Positions 20,468 to 29,605 of a stretch of DNA of 35,329 nucleotides are shown here, piece after piece. A program made the position numbers and the translations under genes. The stretch's first letter is position 1; the number at the start of each line of letters is the position of its first letter. Source of the DNA: Streptococcus sp. HMSC067H01 (lineage in GTDB: Bacteria > Bacillota > Bacilli > Lactobacillales > Streptococcaceae). Under the pieces are notes generated by a model. The model was not told the DNA's origin, did not search any database, and worked only from the letters and a program-made list of their open reading frames with translations. The stretch is taken from assembly GCF_001814775.1 (NCBI RefSeq), contig NZ_KV817784.1:32725-68053 (forward strand). Direction: 5' to 3'.

Positions 20468-20538
20468 CTAGCTACCTAATTTCTATTTTGTTTCCTAGTT
20501 AAACTAGGCATGAGGAGTCCCCATTTTTCATATCCTTT

Positions 20539-20567
20539 ATTTTATCATAATTTTCAAAAAAATCCAA
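20539..20567 (-). promoter_or_regulatory. zwf promoter
   Basis: Minus strand: -35 TTGGAT (20562-20567), 17-base spacer ending in TGA, -10 TAAAAT (20539-20544). It is inside the BOX-zwf gap, 72 bases upstream of the start. Confidence 0.65.
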
Positions 20568-20612
20568 AAATCCAATACGTCTATACTAAGAGGTTAGGCA
20601 AAACTCAATTTC

Positions 20613-20764
20613 ATACTCTTCGAAAATCTCTTCAAACCACGTCAGCGTCGCCTTACCGTATATATGTTACTGACTTCGTCAGTTCTATCTACAACCTCAA
20701 AGCAGTGCTTTGAGCAACCTGCGGCTAGCTTCCTAGTTTGCTCTTTGATTTTCATTGAGTATTA
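20613..20764. repeat. BOX element (boxA-boxB-boxC)
   Basis: The plus strand carries GTCAGCGTCGCCTTACCGTA, the complement of the well-known BOX core used for BOX typing with one change (TTACC for TTGCC), so the element reads boxA (about 20613-20666), one boxB (about 20667-20714) and boxC (about 20715-20764). boxB contains the palindromes CTGACTTCGTCAG and CTCAAAGCA-G-TGCTTTGAG. The ends are short inverted repeats, ATACTC and GAGTAT. BOX elements are frequent in S. pneumoniae and relatives and can affect neighbouring expression. It accounts for much of the 400-base gap between glnQ and zwf. Confidence 0.92.
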
Positions 20765-20793
20765 GGAGAAACCGAAGTAAATCTTTCCACAAT

Positions 20794-20841
20794 AAAACGC
20801 ATAATATCAAGTTTTTTATACATGATACAATGCGTTTTTTT
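20794..20841 (-). terminator. Terminator after glnQ
   Basis: AAAACGCAT (20794-20802) pairs with ATGCGTTTT (20830-20838), with a second inner stem TATCA/TGATA. Runs of T exist on both sides, so it may work on either strand. Confidence 0.75.
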
Positions 20842-20867
20842 GATTATAAAGACTTTTAACCCTGTCT

Positions 20868-21608
20868 CTAGGCGTTTAGAACCTTGTCTAAAAATTCTTT
20901 AAGACGCGGATGTTGTGGGTTATCAAAGATTTGATCAGGTGTTCCGTCCTCGAGGAATTCACCGTCAGCAGTAAAGATAACACGATTGGCAACCTTGCGG
21001 GCAAATCCCATTTCGTGGGTTACGATGATCATAGTCATGCCTTGTTCAGCCAATTCCTTCATAACGTTAAGAACGTCGCCGACCATCTCAGGGTCAAGGG
21101 CAGAAGTGGGTTCGTCAAAGAGCATGATATCAGGGTTCATGGCTAGACCGCGAGCGATAGCCACACGTTGTTTTTGTCCACCTGACAGACTTTCAGGATT
21201 TGCATTAGCCTTATCAGCCAATCCAACTTTTTCAAGGAGTTCCATTCCCAATTTTTCAGCTTCAGCCTTAGTCATCAACTTATGCTCTACTGGAGCGAAA
21301 GTGATGTTTTCCAATACAGTCATGTGTGGGAAAAGATTGAAGTGCTGGAAGACCATACCGATATTTTCACGAACGTGGTCCACGTTGGTTGCTTTATCCG
21401 TCAAATCATAACCATTAACCGTGATATGACCTTTTGTACCTTCCTCAAGGAGATTCAAGCTACGCAAGAAAGTTGATTTACCTGAACCAGAAGGTCCAAT
21501 GATACAAACAACATCTCCTTCGTAGAATTTTGCTGAGATTCCTTTAAGGACTTTGTTTTTACCATATTGTTTATGTAAATTATCAACATCGATTTTTAAT
21601 TTAGCCAT
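20868..21608 (-). CDS. glnQ: Polar amino acid (glutamine-type) ABC transporter ATPase
   Basis: ATPase subunit of the importer whose permease and binding domains are encoded directly upstream. The 246-residue protein has Walker [10 protein letters not shown] near residue 38, the Q-loop [12 protein letters not shown] near 88, signature [16 protein letters not shown] near 140 and Walker [15 protein letters not shown] near 160. Its start codon overlaps the permease stop (TAATG). A glutamine/glutamate substrate is inferred from similarity to pneumococcal GlnPQ and from the GlnR-type operator upstream of the operon. Confidence 0.93.
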   Translation of the reverse strand: MAKLKIDVDNLHKQYGKNKVLKGISAKFYEGDVVCIIGPSGSGKSTFLRSLNLLEEGTKGHITVNGYDLTDKATNVDHVRENIGMVFQHFNLFPHMTVLENITFAPVEHKLMTKAEAEKLGMELLEKVGLADKANANPESLSGGQKQRVAIARGLAMNPDIMLFDEPTSALDPEMVGDVLNVMKELAEQGMTMIIVTHEMGFARKVANRVIFTADGEFLEDGTPDQIFDNPQHPRLKEFLDKVLNA

Positions 21609-23056
21609 TATTGAATCCTCTTTTCTAAGCGTTTTGCAAGTCTAGTAAGAAGAGTGATAATCACAAGATAGAAGACTGCGAGAATTGCATACATTTTGAA
21701 ACTTTGGTAGTTACGTGCAATGATAATCTTACCAGTCTGGAAGAGCTCTACTAGCCCGATTGCAGATACAATAGTTGTATCTTTAAGTGCGATAACAAAT
21801 TGGTTGACGAAGTTTGGAAGCATGAGTTTGGTTGCTTGCGGCAAGACAATCTTACGCATGGTTTTACTGTATGAGATTCCAAGACTTCGACTGGCTTCCA
21901 TTTGTCCTATAGGAACAGCCTTAATACCACCACGAACAATTTCAGCGATGTAGGCAGCTGAGTTTAGGGAGAGGGCAATCGTACCAGCGACAAAGTCGTT
22001 GATTGGGCTTTGTTGGCCTGTAAGGGATTCGATAAAGTTTGGAATTCCCCAGAAGATGAAGGCTGCAAGAATCATCAATGGAATACCACGGATAACGTCA
22101 ACGAAAATCTCAGAGATTACACGAAGAGATTTGTAGGGGCTAACACTAAACATACCGAAGATAATCCCGATAACAATGGCAATTGCAAAGGAAATCAAAG
22201 CTAGAGAAAGGGTAATTCCAAGTCCACTTAGGAGTTGTTTGTAGTTGTTTTTCAACAAGCCCCAGATAGTAGTTTCGTCAACTGTATTTGTAGAAGTAGT
22301 TGTTGCTCCGCTTGCTAGATACTTGTCAAGAATTTTTTGGAATTCTCCATTAGCTTTGAGGTTGGCAAGTCCCTTATTAAACATTTCGATCAATTCAGGA
22401 TTACTTCCCTTTTTAACTGCAAAGGCAGTTTCTCCAATCGGAGTTCCTTCGATAGGTGTTTTTAATTTTTGACCTTGGCTGATAGAATATTTAAGCACTG
22501 GTTCGTCATCCATGACGGCATCAATTGCACCAGTGTTGAGGCTGTCATACATTGATGCACCATCTGCAAAAGTTTTAATCTTGTAACCGTATTTGCTTTG
22601 GTTCTCCGTAAGGAAGGTTTGAGAAGCCGTCCCGTTTTTCACACCAACGGTCCTATCCTTGAGGTCCTCATAAGATGCAATCGTGCTTGACTCTTTAACA
22701 CCGAGAATGGTATTAGCAGTGTAGTAGGAATCAGAGAAGTCAAAGGTAGATTTACGAGCATCCGTAACAGACATACCGGCAATGATACCGTCAGCTTGTC
22801 CAGATTGGACAGCGTTAATAGCAGCGTCAAAACCTGGGTTGGTGATTTCAATTTCAAAACCTTGGTTTTCAGCAATAGCCTTGATCAAGTCCATATCGAT
22901 ACCAGTGTACTGGTTACTTGAGTTTTGGAAGACAAAAGGTGCAAATGATGAATCACTCGCGATGACATACTTAGATTTTGTAGTGTCAGATTTTGCTACT
23001 CCAAGAGTGAAAATAGGTAACAAAATTAGTAAAAATGCTAGGATTTTTTTCTTCAT
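21608..23056 (-). CDS. glnP: Fused substrate-binding/permease protein of a glutamine-type ABC transporter
   Basis: A 482-residue fusion. The N terminus is a signal/anchor segment ([16 protein letters not shown]), followed by one periplasmic-binding-protein-like domain (about 35-255, starting [15 protein letters not shown]), then a permease domain with about five membrane helices and the EAA-type loop near residue 395-410 ([20 protein letters not shown]). Such fusions let the binding domain stay tethered to the pore. The frame opens at 23086, but AAGGAG precedes the ATG at 23056, which also gives a normal signal sequence. It forms an operon with glnQ and is preceded by a promoter and a GlnR-type box. 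Confidence 0.92.
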   Translation of the reverse strand: MKKKILAFLLILLPIFTLGVAKSDTTKSKYVIASDSSFAPFVFQNSSNQYTGIDMDLIKAIAENQGFEIEITNPGFDAAINAVQSGQADGIIAGMSVTDARKSTFDFSDSYYTANTILGVKESSTIASYEDLKDRTVGVKNGTASQTFLTENQSKYGYKIKTFADGASMYDSLNTGAIDAVMDDEPVLKYSISQGQKLKTPIEGTPIGETAFAVKKGSNPELIEMFNKGLANLKANGEFQKILDKYLASGATTTSTNTVDETTIWGLLKNNYKQLLSGLGITLSLALISFAIAIVIGIIFGMFSVSPYKSLRVISEIFVDVIRGIPLMILAAFIFWGIPNFIESLTGQQSPINDFVAGTIALSLNSAAYIAEIVRGGIKAVPIGQMEASRSLGISYSKTMRKIVLPQATKLMLPNFVNQFVIALKDTTIVSAIGLVELFQTGKIIIARNYQSFKMYAILAVFYLVIITLLTRLAKRLEKRIQ

Positions 23057-23085
23057 GTTTAGTCTCCTTTTCAGAATATTTTCCA

Positions 23086-23114
23086 ATTATAGCAGAAACT
23101 AGAAAATTTGGCAA
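23086..23114 (-). promoter_or_regulatory. glnPQ promoter
   Basis: Minus strand: -35 TTGCCA (23109-23114), 17-base spacer, -10 TATAAT (23086-23091), 30 bases before the start codon. Confidence 0.8.
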
Positions 23115-23128
23115 ATATTTAGTTTTTT

Positions 23129-23146
23129 ATGTAAGAAAATATAACA
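23129..23146 (-). promoter_or_regulatory. GlnR-type operator upstream of glnPQ
   Basis: Minus strand TGTTA-TATTTTC-TTACAT fits TGTNA-N7-TNACAT, the GlnR/TnrA box, without mismatch. It lies about 15 bases upstream of the -35. In S. pneumoniae GlnR represses glnPQ, so the same control is inferred here. Confidence 0.8.
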
Positions 23147-23196
23147 TCGTTTTAGAACTATTCAAAAGTTGAGAAGCAGTCAGTCCGTACTTTTTA

Positions 23197-23205
23197 TGGT
23201 AAAAT
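23197..23205 (+). promoter_or_regulatory. Extended -10 promoter of uvrB
   Basis: TGG-TAAAAT at 23197-23205, 30 bases before the preferred uvrB start; no convincing -35. Confidence 0.55.
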
Positions 23206-23235
23206 AGAAGGATAGAATATGTGTATGAGGCAATT

Positions 23236-25224
23236 ATGATCAATAGAATTACAGACAACAAATTTAAACTCGTATCTAAATACCAACCGTCTGGGGATCA
23301 ACCGCAGGCTATTGAGCAGTTGGTAGATAACATTGAGGGTGGAGAAAAGGCCCAAATCCTGATGGGGGCGACTGGTACAGGAAAGACCTATACCATGAGC
23401 CAGGTGATTTCCAAAGTTAATAAACCAACCCTAGTCATCGCCCACAATAAGACTCTTGCAGGTCAGCTCTATGGGGAGTTCAAAGAATTTTTCCCAGAAA
23501 ATGCGGTTGAGTATTTCGTATCCTACTATGATTATTACCAGCCAGAAGCTTATGTGCCTTCAAGCGATACTTATATAGAAAAAGACAGTTCAGTCAATGA
23601 TGAAATTGATAAACTTCGTCACTCAGCAACATCAGCTTTGTTGGAGCGTAATGATGTTATCATTGTGGCATCTGTTTCTTGTATCTATGGTTTGGGTTCG
23701 CCTAAGGAATACGCTGATAGTGTCGTTAGTCTCCGTCCAGGTCTTGAAATTTCTCGTGATAAACTCTTGAATGACTTGGTTGATATTCAGTTCGAACGCA
23801 ATGACATTGATTTTCAGCGGGGAAGATTCCGTGTCCGTGGAGATGTGGTGGAGATTTTCCCAGCCTCTCGTGATGAGCATGCCTTTCGCGTAGAGTTTTT
23901 CGGCGATGAGATCGATCGCATCCGTGAAGTCGAAGCTCTAACTGGTCAAGTTCTGGGCGAAGTGGATCATTTGGCTATTTTTCCAGCTACTCACTTTGTG
24001 ACCAATGATGACCATATGGAAGTAGCTATTGCTAAGATCGAGGCCGAGTTGGAGGAGCAGTTAGCTATCTTTGAGAAGGAAGGCAAACTCCTTGAAGCGC
24101 AACGCTTGAAACAACGAACAGAATACGATATTGAGATGCTTCGTGAGATGGGCTATACAAACGGAGTTGAAAACTACTCACGCCACATGGATGGACGGAG
24201 CGAAGGAGAGCCTCCATATACTCTTCTCGACTTCTTCCCAGATGATTTCCTGATTATGATTGATGAAAGCCACATGACCATGGGGCAAATCAAGGGCATG
24301 TACAATGGTGACCGTTCGCGTAAGGAGATGTTGGTTAATTATGGTTTCCGTTTGCCATCTGCCTTGGATAATCGTCCCCTTCGTCGTGAAGAGTTTGAAA
24401 GCCATGTCCACCAGATCGTCTATGTTTCAGCGACACCTGGAGATTATGAACATGAGCAGACTGAGACTGTTATTGAGCAAATCATTCGTCCAACTGGTCT
24501 TTTGGATCCAGAAGTTGAAGTCCGTCCAACTATGGGACAGATTGATGATTTGCTTGGCGAAATCAACGCCCGTGTTGAAAGGAATGAACGGACCTTTATT
24601 ACAACCTTGACCAAGAAAATGGCTGAAGACTTGACTGACTACTTCAAAGAAATGGGGATTAAGGTCAAATACATGCACTCGGATATCAAGACTTTAGAGC
24701 GAACAGAGATTATCCGTGACCTGCGTTTGGGTGTTTTTGATGTCTTGGTAGGAATTAACCTCCTTCGTGAAGGGATTGACGTGCCTGAGGTAAGTTTGGT
24801 TGCCATTCTCGATGCCGACAAGGAAGGTTTCCTTCGTAATGAGCGTGGACTCATTCAGACCATCGGTCGTGCTGCCCGTAATAGCGAGGGGCACGTGATT
24901 ATGTATGCAGACACTATGACTCAGTCTATGCAAAAAGCCATCGATGAAACGGCTCGCCGTCGTAAAATCCAGATGGCTTATAATGAAGAACACGGTATTA
25001 TTCCACAAACGATTAAGAAGGAAATCCGTGACCTGATCTCTGTCACAAAAGTTGTGGCTAAAGAAGAGAACAAGGAAGTCGACATAAATAGCCTTAACAA
25101 ACAAGAACGTAAAGAATTGGTCAAGAAACTAGAAAAACAAATGCAAGAAGCCGTCGAAGTGCTTGATTTTGAACTTGCAGCCCAGATTCGTGATATGATG
25201 TTGGAAGTGAAGGCGTTGGATTAG
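23236..25224 (+). CDS. uvrB: Excinuclease ABC subunit B
   Basis: Damage-verifying helicase-like subunit of nucleotide excision repair, loaded by UvrA and joined by UvrC. The 662-residue protein has Walker A GATGTGKT near residue 43, the beta-hairpin segment [12 protein letters not shown] near 92, the DESHM box near 342, helicase motifs VSATPGDYE near 395 and IGRAARN near 540, and a C-terminal UVR domain (about 620-660) that binds UvrC. The frame opens at 23221, but GAGG is correctly spaced for the ATG at 23236, which gives the usual N terminus. It is divergent from glnPQ and followed after 16 bases by an accessory gene with no terminator between. Confidence 0.98.
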   Translation: MINRITDNKFKLVSKYQPSGDQPQAIEQLVDNIEGGEKAQILMGATGTGKTYTMSQVISKVNKPTLVIAHNKTLAGQLYGEFKEFFPENAVEYFVSYYDYYQPEAYVPSSDTYIEKDSSVNDEIDKLRHSATSALLERNDVIIVASVSCIYGLGSPKEYADSVVSLRPGLEISRDKLLNDLVDIQFERNDIDFQRGRFRVRGDVVEIFPASRDEHAFRVEFFGDEIDRIREVEALTGQVLGEVDHLAIFPATHFVTNDDHMEVAIAKIEAELEEQLAIFEKEGKLLEAQRLKQRTEYDIEMLREMGYTNGVENYSRHMDGRSEGEPPYTLLDFFPDDFLIMIDESHMTMGQIKGMYNGDRSRKEMLVNYGFRLPSALDNRPLRREEFESHVHQIVYVSATPGDYEHEQTETVIEQIIRPTGLLDPEVEVRPTMGQIDDLLGEINARVERNERTFITTLTKKMAEDLTDYFKEMGIKVKYMHSDIKTLERTEIIRDLRLGVFDVLVGINLLREGIDVPEVSLVAILDADKEGFLRNERGLIQTIGRAARNSEGHVIMYADTMTQSMQKAIDETARRRKIQMAYNEEHGIIPQTIKKEIRDLISVTKVVAKEENKEVDINSLNKQERKELVKKLEKQMQEAVEVLDFELAAQIRDMMLEVKALD

Positions 25225-25240
25225 AGAGGGGAAGTGTGAA

Positions 25241-27094
25241 ATGGAAAACTTAAATTATTTTACTGGTGAATTTAGTGAATCCGAATTAAAGAATTATTTT
25301 GATTCCTTAAATGAAGAAAAACTGAAATACGAACTTAAAAATTTTATAAATCAATATCTAGATTTAGATGAAGAAGAACAATTGAAATATGCTAGGATTG
25401 TTTTAGTTATTTGTAGTGAATTTGAAAAACAAATTGATAAAGAAATAGAAAAGAAGTTGTTAGAGTTTTTCAATAAGCTCTTTGTAGATCATTTTTTAAA
25501 TGTTTCAAATTTTGTAATTAGACATTATTTATATTTTTTGTATTCTTACTTTTATAAAGAACTTGATTATGAAGACTATTCAACATTAATTGATAATAAT
25601 AGTTTATTTTTATACTTATGTCATAAAGTAACTACGGAGAGTCTTACAGAAGATCACCTAACCCCTTATGTTATCGACGGTTTGTTATCAGTTTTTTTGT
25701 GTGTATTTGCATTTACAAGATTTGATTATGTAAAAAGAGTTGATTTAGAAAAGAACTTGATAGAACTTATTGATGTTATATTTAAAAACATTAATCTTAA
25801 ATTATTTGAAATAATTGACTTTTGGTATTTTAGATTAGATGAGCTTGTTTCAATTTTTCAATTTGAGCACTTAAAGATAATAAATAACTATTTCATGGAG
25901 AATCCTCAATCTGAAGATATTGATGCCTACCTAGATTTTATACCAAGGCATTTTGATGATATAATTGAAGATTCAATAGAAGTTATTCGAAAGATAGCAG
26001 AAGAAAATGATTCGGATATCATCCGAAATCAAGCTATTAAGATAATTGAGAAATATGATAACGATTATTTAAATGAGAAAAGTGATCCAGAATCTATCTC
26101 AGCATTTGATGCTGAACAACTTTTAGAACAAGCGGACAAGATTATATACTATATTCGTTCTAAATTGACTGTTGATGCAAATGAGTTGAAAGAAATAGGT
26201 TCCTTTGGACATTATACTAAGATTGACACTTTAACAAATTTCCTCATAAAAGCAGACTGGAAAAATGAAAATAATTCTAAAACTAAACCTCCATTTTTAC
26301 GACTGACCAATCTAAAACAGTTAAATGACCCAATGGAAGGAAGGGCAATTCACGATTATTTGGGTATTGATCATACATTTTTCCAGCAATACCAAACTTC
26401 CAATGTCTTTATATCTTCTTTAACTACAGTATCTGATAGCCTACCTATGTGGAAAGAATACGCAGATTCATGTCAAGGTGCATTCCTTGAATATGACAAG
26501 ACTTATCTTGAACATATTGTTGCTCATCAATCCATTGAATTTGTTAAAATTCATTATTTAGATTTAATGTCAGAGAATAAAGACGAAACAGAGGTTGATA
26601 AATCTCTTTCTAAGTTAAAACAAATTTTTGAAAAATTACAAGAACTTAAAGATGAAAAAGCACTAATTGATTTTTCTGAAAAATTAAAGAAGATTTCTTA
26701 TCTTTTTAAAGTAAAAGATTACGAATATGAGATGGAGTATCGTATTCTAATCAATCTAGATGATACTTCTGTAAAAAAACTTATTGCAGAGCATAATAAA
26801 AGTTTAGATAAAAATAAGGATTTATTAAATGAGAATTACTTGAAGAAAGAGGAAATTGGGTTAGAAATTTTTGATAAAGTTAACTATAACGATTTTAGGA
26901 AGTATATCGTATTAAGCCCAAAAGATAAAGGTAGATATGATTTATTTGTATACATCAATCTGGCACCTTTGAAATACTCAAAAGTTATTCTAGGTCCAAA
27001 GGTTACGGATGCAGACTATATTGCTCCTTATCTTAAACTTGCCAATCCTGATATAGAGATAGAAAGTTCAAAAATTCCTTATCGGGGAGCTTAG
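25241..27094 (+). CDS. DUF2971-like protein with a helical N-terminal extension
   Basis: A 617-residue cytosolic protein. Residues 1 to about 300 are acidic and helical, with no known family recognised. The C-terminal half fits the DUF2971 pattern: FGHYTKI near 320, LRLTNLKQLNDPMEG near 355, LPMWKEYADSCQGAFLEYD near 400, YEMEYRILIN near 495 and YSKVILGPKV near 580. The biochemical role of DUF2971 is unknown to me; it occurs scattered in bacteria, often in variable regions. AT-rich composition and codon use contrast with uvrB, 16 bases upstream, suggesting acquisition. It may be cotranscribed with uvrB and is followed by three small membrane-protein genes. Confidence 0.75.
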   Translation: MENLNYFTGEFSESELKNYFDSLNEEKLKYELKNFINQYLDLDEEEQLKYARIVLVICSEFEKQIDKEIEKKLLEFFNKLFVDHFLNVSNFVIRHYLYFLYSYFYKELDYEDYSTLIDNNSLFLYLCHKVTTESLTEDHLTPYVIDGLLSVFLCVFAFTRFDYVKRVDLEKNLIELIDVIFKNINLKLFEIIDFWYFRLDELVSIFQFEHLKIINNYFMENPQSEDIDAYLDFIPRHFDDIIEDSIEVIRKIAEENDSDIIRNQAIKIIEKYDNDYLNEKSDPESISAFDAEQLLEQADKIIYYIRSKLTVDANELKEIGSFGHYTKIDTLTNFLIKADWKNENNSKTKPPFLRLTNLKQLNDPMEGRAIHDYLGIDHTFFQQYQTSNVFISSLTTVSDSLPMWKEYADSCQGAFLEYDKTYLEHIVAHQSIEFVKIHYLDLMSENKDETEVDKSLSKLKQIFEKLQELKDEKALIDFSEKLKKISYLFKVKDYEYEMEYRILINLDDTSVKKLIAEHNKSLDKNKDLLNENYLKKEEIGLEIFDKVNYNDFRKYIVLSPKDKGRYDLFVYINLAPLKYSKVILGPKVTDADYIAPYLKLANPDIEIESSKIPYRGA

Positions 27095-27152
27095 AGATTT
27101 ACATTTTTTAAAATTTTGTTGAAGAATGAGTAATTCCACTCTTGAGTAAAAA

Positions 27153-27656
27153 ATGAAAAAGAATAAAAGAAAATCAAATACAAAAAAGAATCTATCAATG
27201 AGAGAAAGTTTTCAACTCTGGCTGGATTCTCATAAATTTTTAGGCTTCTTCCTAGTCCTTGGTCTTTTTTTAGGAATAGGCTTAGGTGTGACTCTAATTT
27301 TCAAAAACCTTCCTATTCCTTCACCATACAGAGATATCAACTATAGTTTTCCAATATATATAAATCTTTTTTGTCTGGTCTATAGATTATTTGACTATTG
27401 GTTCTTAGACTTGTCAAGGACAAGAATGACAGTAAAAAGATATGCAGAATTATTTATCTATCTTAATAGTATTGGTTTGATAGTTCATCTATTTTTAGGA
27501 GTTGGTGGGAAAAATAGTAAAGGAATTTTGCCTTCTCTCTTATCCCTAGATCACCGCTACATCTGGTTTCCTATCACAACCTATCTAGTCTTTTTCTGTC
27601 TAGCAACCTTAGCCACTCTCATGATCAAATATGTAGAAAAGAAAAGGAGTAAATAA
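27153..27656 (+). CDS. Small membrane protein, four predicted helices
   Basis: Not recognised. The 167-residue product starts with a very basic stretch (MKKNKRKSNTKKN), then has hydrophobic segments at about residues 32-53, 65-84, 100-122 and 138-160 and a basic tail (KYVEKKRSK), so both ends are probably cytoplasmic. No strong ribosome site precedes the ATG. Its stop overlaps the next gene's start (TAATG), linking it to the paralogous pair that follows. AT-rich like the DUF2971-like gene upstream. Confidence 0.75.
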   Translation: MKKNKRKSNTKKNLSMRESFQLWLDSHKFLGFFLVLGLFLGIGLGVTLIFKNLPIPSPYRDINYSFPIYINLFCLVYRLFDYWFLDLSRTRMTVKRYAELFIYLNSIGLIVHLFLGVGGKNSKGILPSLLSLDHRYIWFPITTYLVFFCLATLATLMIKYVEKKRSK

Positions 27657-28090
27657 TGTTCAAATACCTGAATGTGTTTAGAATTGTCTATCTTATCCTT
27701 CTGACCTTTGTTCTTGTTCATTGTTGTCTTGGATTGTTTGGTTTATCTTTTACTCCTGGTCCATGGAATTTTTGGTTCCTTTGTTTGTGTCTTATTTTAT
27801 TGATTCACCCCTGGGTTCTGTACTATAAAAAGAGAGGATTTGAATGGTACCACATAATCTTTCAGTTATTGAGCACATATGTTGCTTTTCAAATTTTTAT
27901 AATTACTTTCTTTTTATGCTCCGTGGATGATCATCCTATTATTCCGATAAATTTAGATTATAAAGTTGAAAATAATGAAATTCTCATTGATAAAGGATTC
28001 TTTATTCATCGCTATTATGAATACCATGATTTGGTAGCTCCATTAATTATGAAGACAGAAATTAAATATACGATAAATAGAGAGTTTTAA
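27656..28090 (+). CDS. Small membrane protein, paralogue A of a tandem pair
   Basis: Not recognised. The 144-residue product has three hydrophobic segments (about 8-32, 38-56 and 66-92) and a C-terminal soluble tail of some 50 residues with the motif PINLDY, then GFF, H, EYHDL and PLIMK. The tail may lie on the other side of the membrane from the N terminus. About half its residues are shared with the next gene, in the same positions. GGAG lies in the end of the upstream gene, so translation is coupled. Confidence 0.75.
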   Translation: MFKYLNVFRIVYLILLTFVLVHCCLGLFGLSFTPGPWNFWFLCLCLILLIHPWVLYYKKRGFEWYHIIFQLLSTYVAFQIFIITFFLCSVDDHPIIPINLDYKVENNEILIDKGFFIHRYYEYHDLVAPLIMKTEIKYTINREF

Positions 28091-28153
28091 TCTCAGAAAA
28101 ATAAGTGAAATTACCCTTTCGCCTCTAAATAATACTGAAATAGAGTTTAAATT

Positions 28154-28585
28154 ATGATGAAATATCTAAACGTTTTTAGAATAATTTACTTATTCTTATT
28201 AGCCTTTATGTTTGTCCATGTTATTTTAGGACAGTATGGCTTAGCCTTTACTCCAGTCTTGTGGGATATCTGGTTCTTTGGTCTTTGCTTAACTTTATTT
28301 ATCCATCCGTGGACTATCTTCTATAAATCTAGAATCTTTCAATGGCATCACCTGATTTTTCAGGCTCTCAGTGGATTCTTTGCTCTTATAATCTGGTTTA
28401 TGATCTTTTTCATTTTATCCACGGTTCCAGATTCATCTATGCCTATCAATTTAGACTACTATGTGATTAGGGAAAAAAATGAAATCAGAATCAACAGAGG
28501 ATTCTTACTCCATGAAATTCATGAATATCATGACTTGATTAATCCTTTGATTATGAAGTCTAAAGTTAAGTATGTAGAAAATTAA
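28154..28585 (+). CDS. Small membrane protein, paralogue B of a tandem pair
   Basis: A 143-residue relative of the gene just upstream, sharing KYLNVFRI at the start, FTP, IHPW, IFQ, PINLDY, EYHDL and PLIMK in the same order. The membrane layout (three hydrophobic segments, then a soluble tail) is the same. The conserved tail motifs suggest the tail is the functional part. The ribosome site is poor (only TAGAG nearby). A tandem duplication followed by divergence is the simplest reading. Function unknown. Confidence 0.75.
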   Translation: MMKYLNVFRIIYLFLLAFMFVHVILGQYGLAFTPVLWDIWFFGLCLTLFIHPWTIFYKSRIFQWHHLIFQALSGFFALIIWFMIFFILSTVPDSSMPINLDYYVIREKNEIRINRGFLLHEIHEYHDLINPLIMKSKVKYVEN

Positions 28586-28607
28586 ACATTAGAAAGTGAG
28601 TCTATGT

Positions 28608-29075
28608 ATGTCTCGAGCACAATTAACCATTCTAACGAATATTTGTCTAATAGAAGATCTTGAAAATCAGCGCGTGGTTATGCAATATCGATCGCCTGAA
28701 AGCAACCGCTGGTCTGGCTATGCCTTCCCAGGAGGACATGTTGAAAATGGAGAAGCTTTCGCTGAATCTGTTATTCGTGAGATATACGAGGAGACAGGTC
28801 TTACCATTAAAAATCCTCAATTGGTCGGTATAAAAAATTGGCCACTAGATACAGGTGGGCGCTATATAGTCATTTGTTATAAGGCAACAGAGTTCTCTGG
28901 GACCCTTCGCTCTTCAGATGAAGGGGAAGTTTCTTGGGTGCAAAAAGACCAGATTCCAAACTTGGATCTGGCCTATGATATGTTACCTTTAATGGAGATG
29001 ATGGAAGCTCCGGACAAGTCTGAATTTTTTTACCCTCGCCGTACAGAAGACGATTGGGAAAAGAAAATCTTCTAA
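28608..29075 (+). CDS. NUDIX hydrolase (MutT family)
   Basis: A 155-residue NUDIX pyrophosphatase. The box follows the pattern with GGHVENGEAFAESVIRE then IYEETGL (about residues 40-62). The C terminus FYPRRTEDDWEKKIF is the type seen in a conserved streptococcal MutT-like protein; it is not the short pneumococcal MutX as I remember it. A GTG start at 28596 is possible, but ATG at 28608 gives the usual MSRAQLTILTN start. Its last four bases overlap the convergent niaR stop, with no terminator between. Confidence 0.88.
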   Translation: MSRAQLTILTNICLIEDLENQRVVMQYRSPESNRWSGYAFPGGHVENGEAFAESVIREIYEETGLTIKNPQLVGIKNWPLDTGGRYIVICYKATEFSGTLRSSDEGEVSWVQKDQIPNLDLAYDMLPLMEMMEAPDKSEFFYPRRTEDDWEKKIF

Positions 29076-29587
29076 TCCTTTACTAAATAACCTAACTTGT
29101 CCAAGGCTTTCTCGATATAGAGGAGGTCTTGTTCGTTTTCAGCTTCGACTAGGTGATAATGGACGCCATCTGTTAATTCAGAAAGTGGTCTAAAGTCAAA
29201 CCGTTCGACTTGCTCTAAAAAATGTTGAACGTCACGGCGACATGAGAGTTTGAGCAAGGTTTCAATTTCTCCGTAGACAGGATGATCAATCAAGGTATTC
29301 TGGACACGTCCCCCATTATCGACGATAGCTAGAAGTTCTTGACCGATTTCTTCCATCTCGTGTTTGACTTTAAACAGTTTGTGAACATAAGAATTCGTTT
29401 TATTCTCTTTATAAATATAGCCACGATTGGTTGATAAGATAGGAGCACCGTCTGCACGAAGAACTGCAATGTCCTGAACGATAATCTGGCGAGTGACATG
29501 AAAATGTTCTGCTAAGCTTTTTCCGTTTAGAGGTTTTTGAGCTTCTTTTAAGAGTTGTAGAAGTGCTTCTTTTCGATTTTTTGTCAT
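29072..29587 (-). CDS. niaR: Niacin-responsive repressor NiaR (NadR type, HTH plus 3H domain)
   Basis: A 171-residue repressor with an N-terminal winged helix-turn-helix (about residues 5-60, GKSLAEHFHVTRQIIVQDI) and a C-terminal 3H ligand-binding domain with three conserved histidines seen in LIDHPVYGE near 100, DVQHFL near 120 and DGVHYHLVEAE near 142. Family members bind nicotinic acid and repress niacin uptake and NAD salvage genes. It lies 18 bases downstream of niaX on the same strand, so regulator and target form one operon under the operator at 30144-30166, which would make niaR self-regulating. Confidence 0.9.
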   Translation of the reverse strand: MTKNRKEALLQLLKEAQKPLNGKSLAEHFHVTRQIIVQDIAVLRADGAPILSTNRGYIYKENKTNSYVHKLFKVKHEMEEIGQELLAIVDNGGRVQNTLIDHPVYGEIETLLKLSCRRDVQHFLEQVERFDFRPLSELTDGVHYHLVEAENEQDLLYIEKALDKLGYLVKD

Positions 29588-29605
29588 ATTCTTCTTTCTT
29601 AACGC

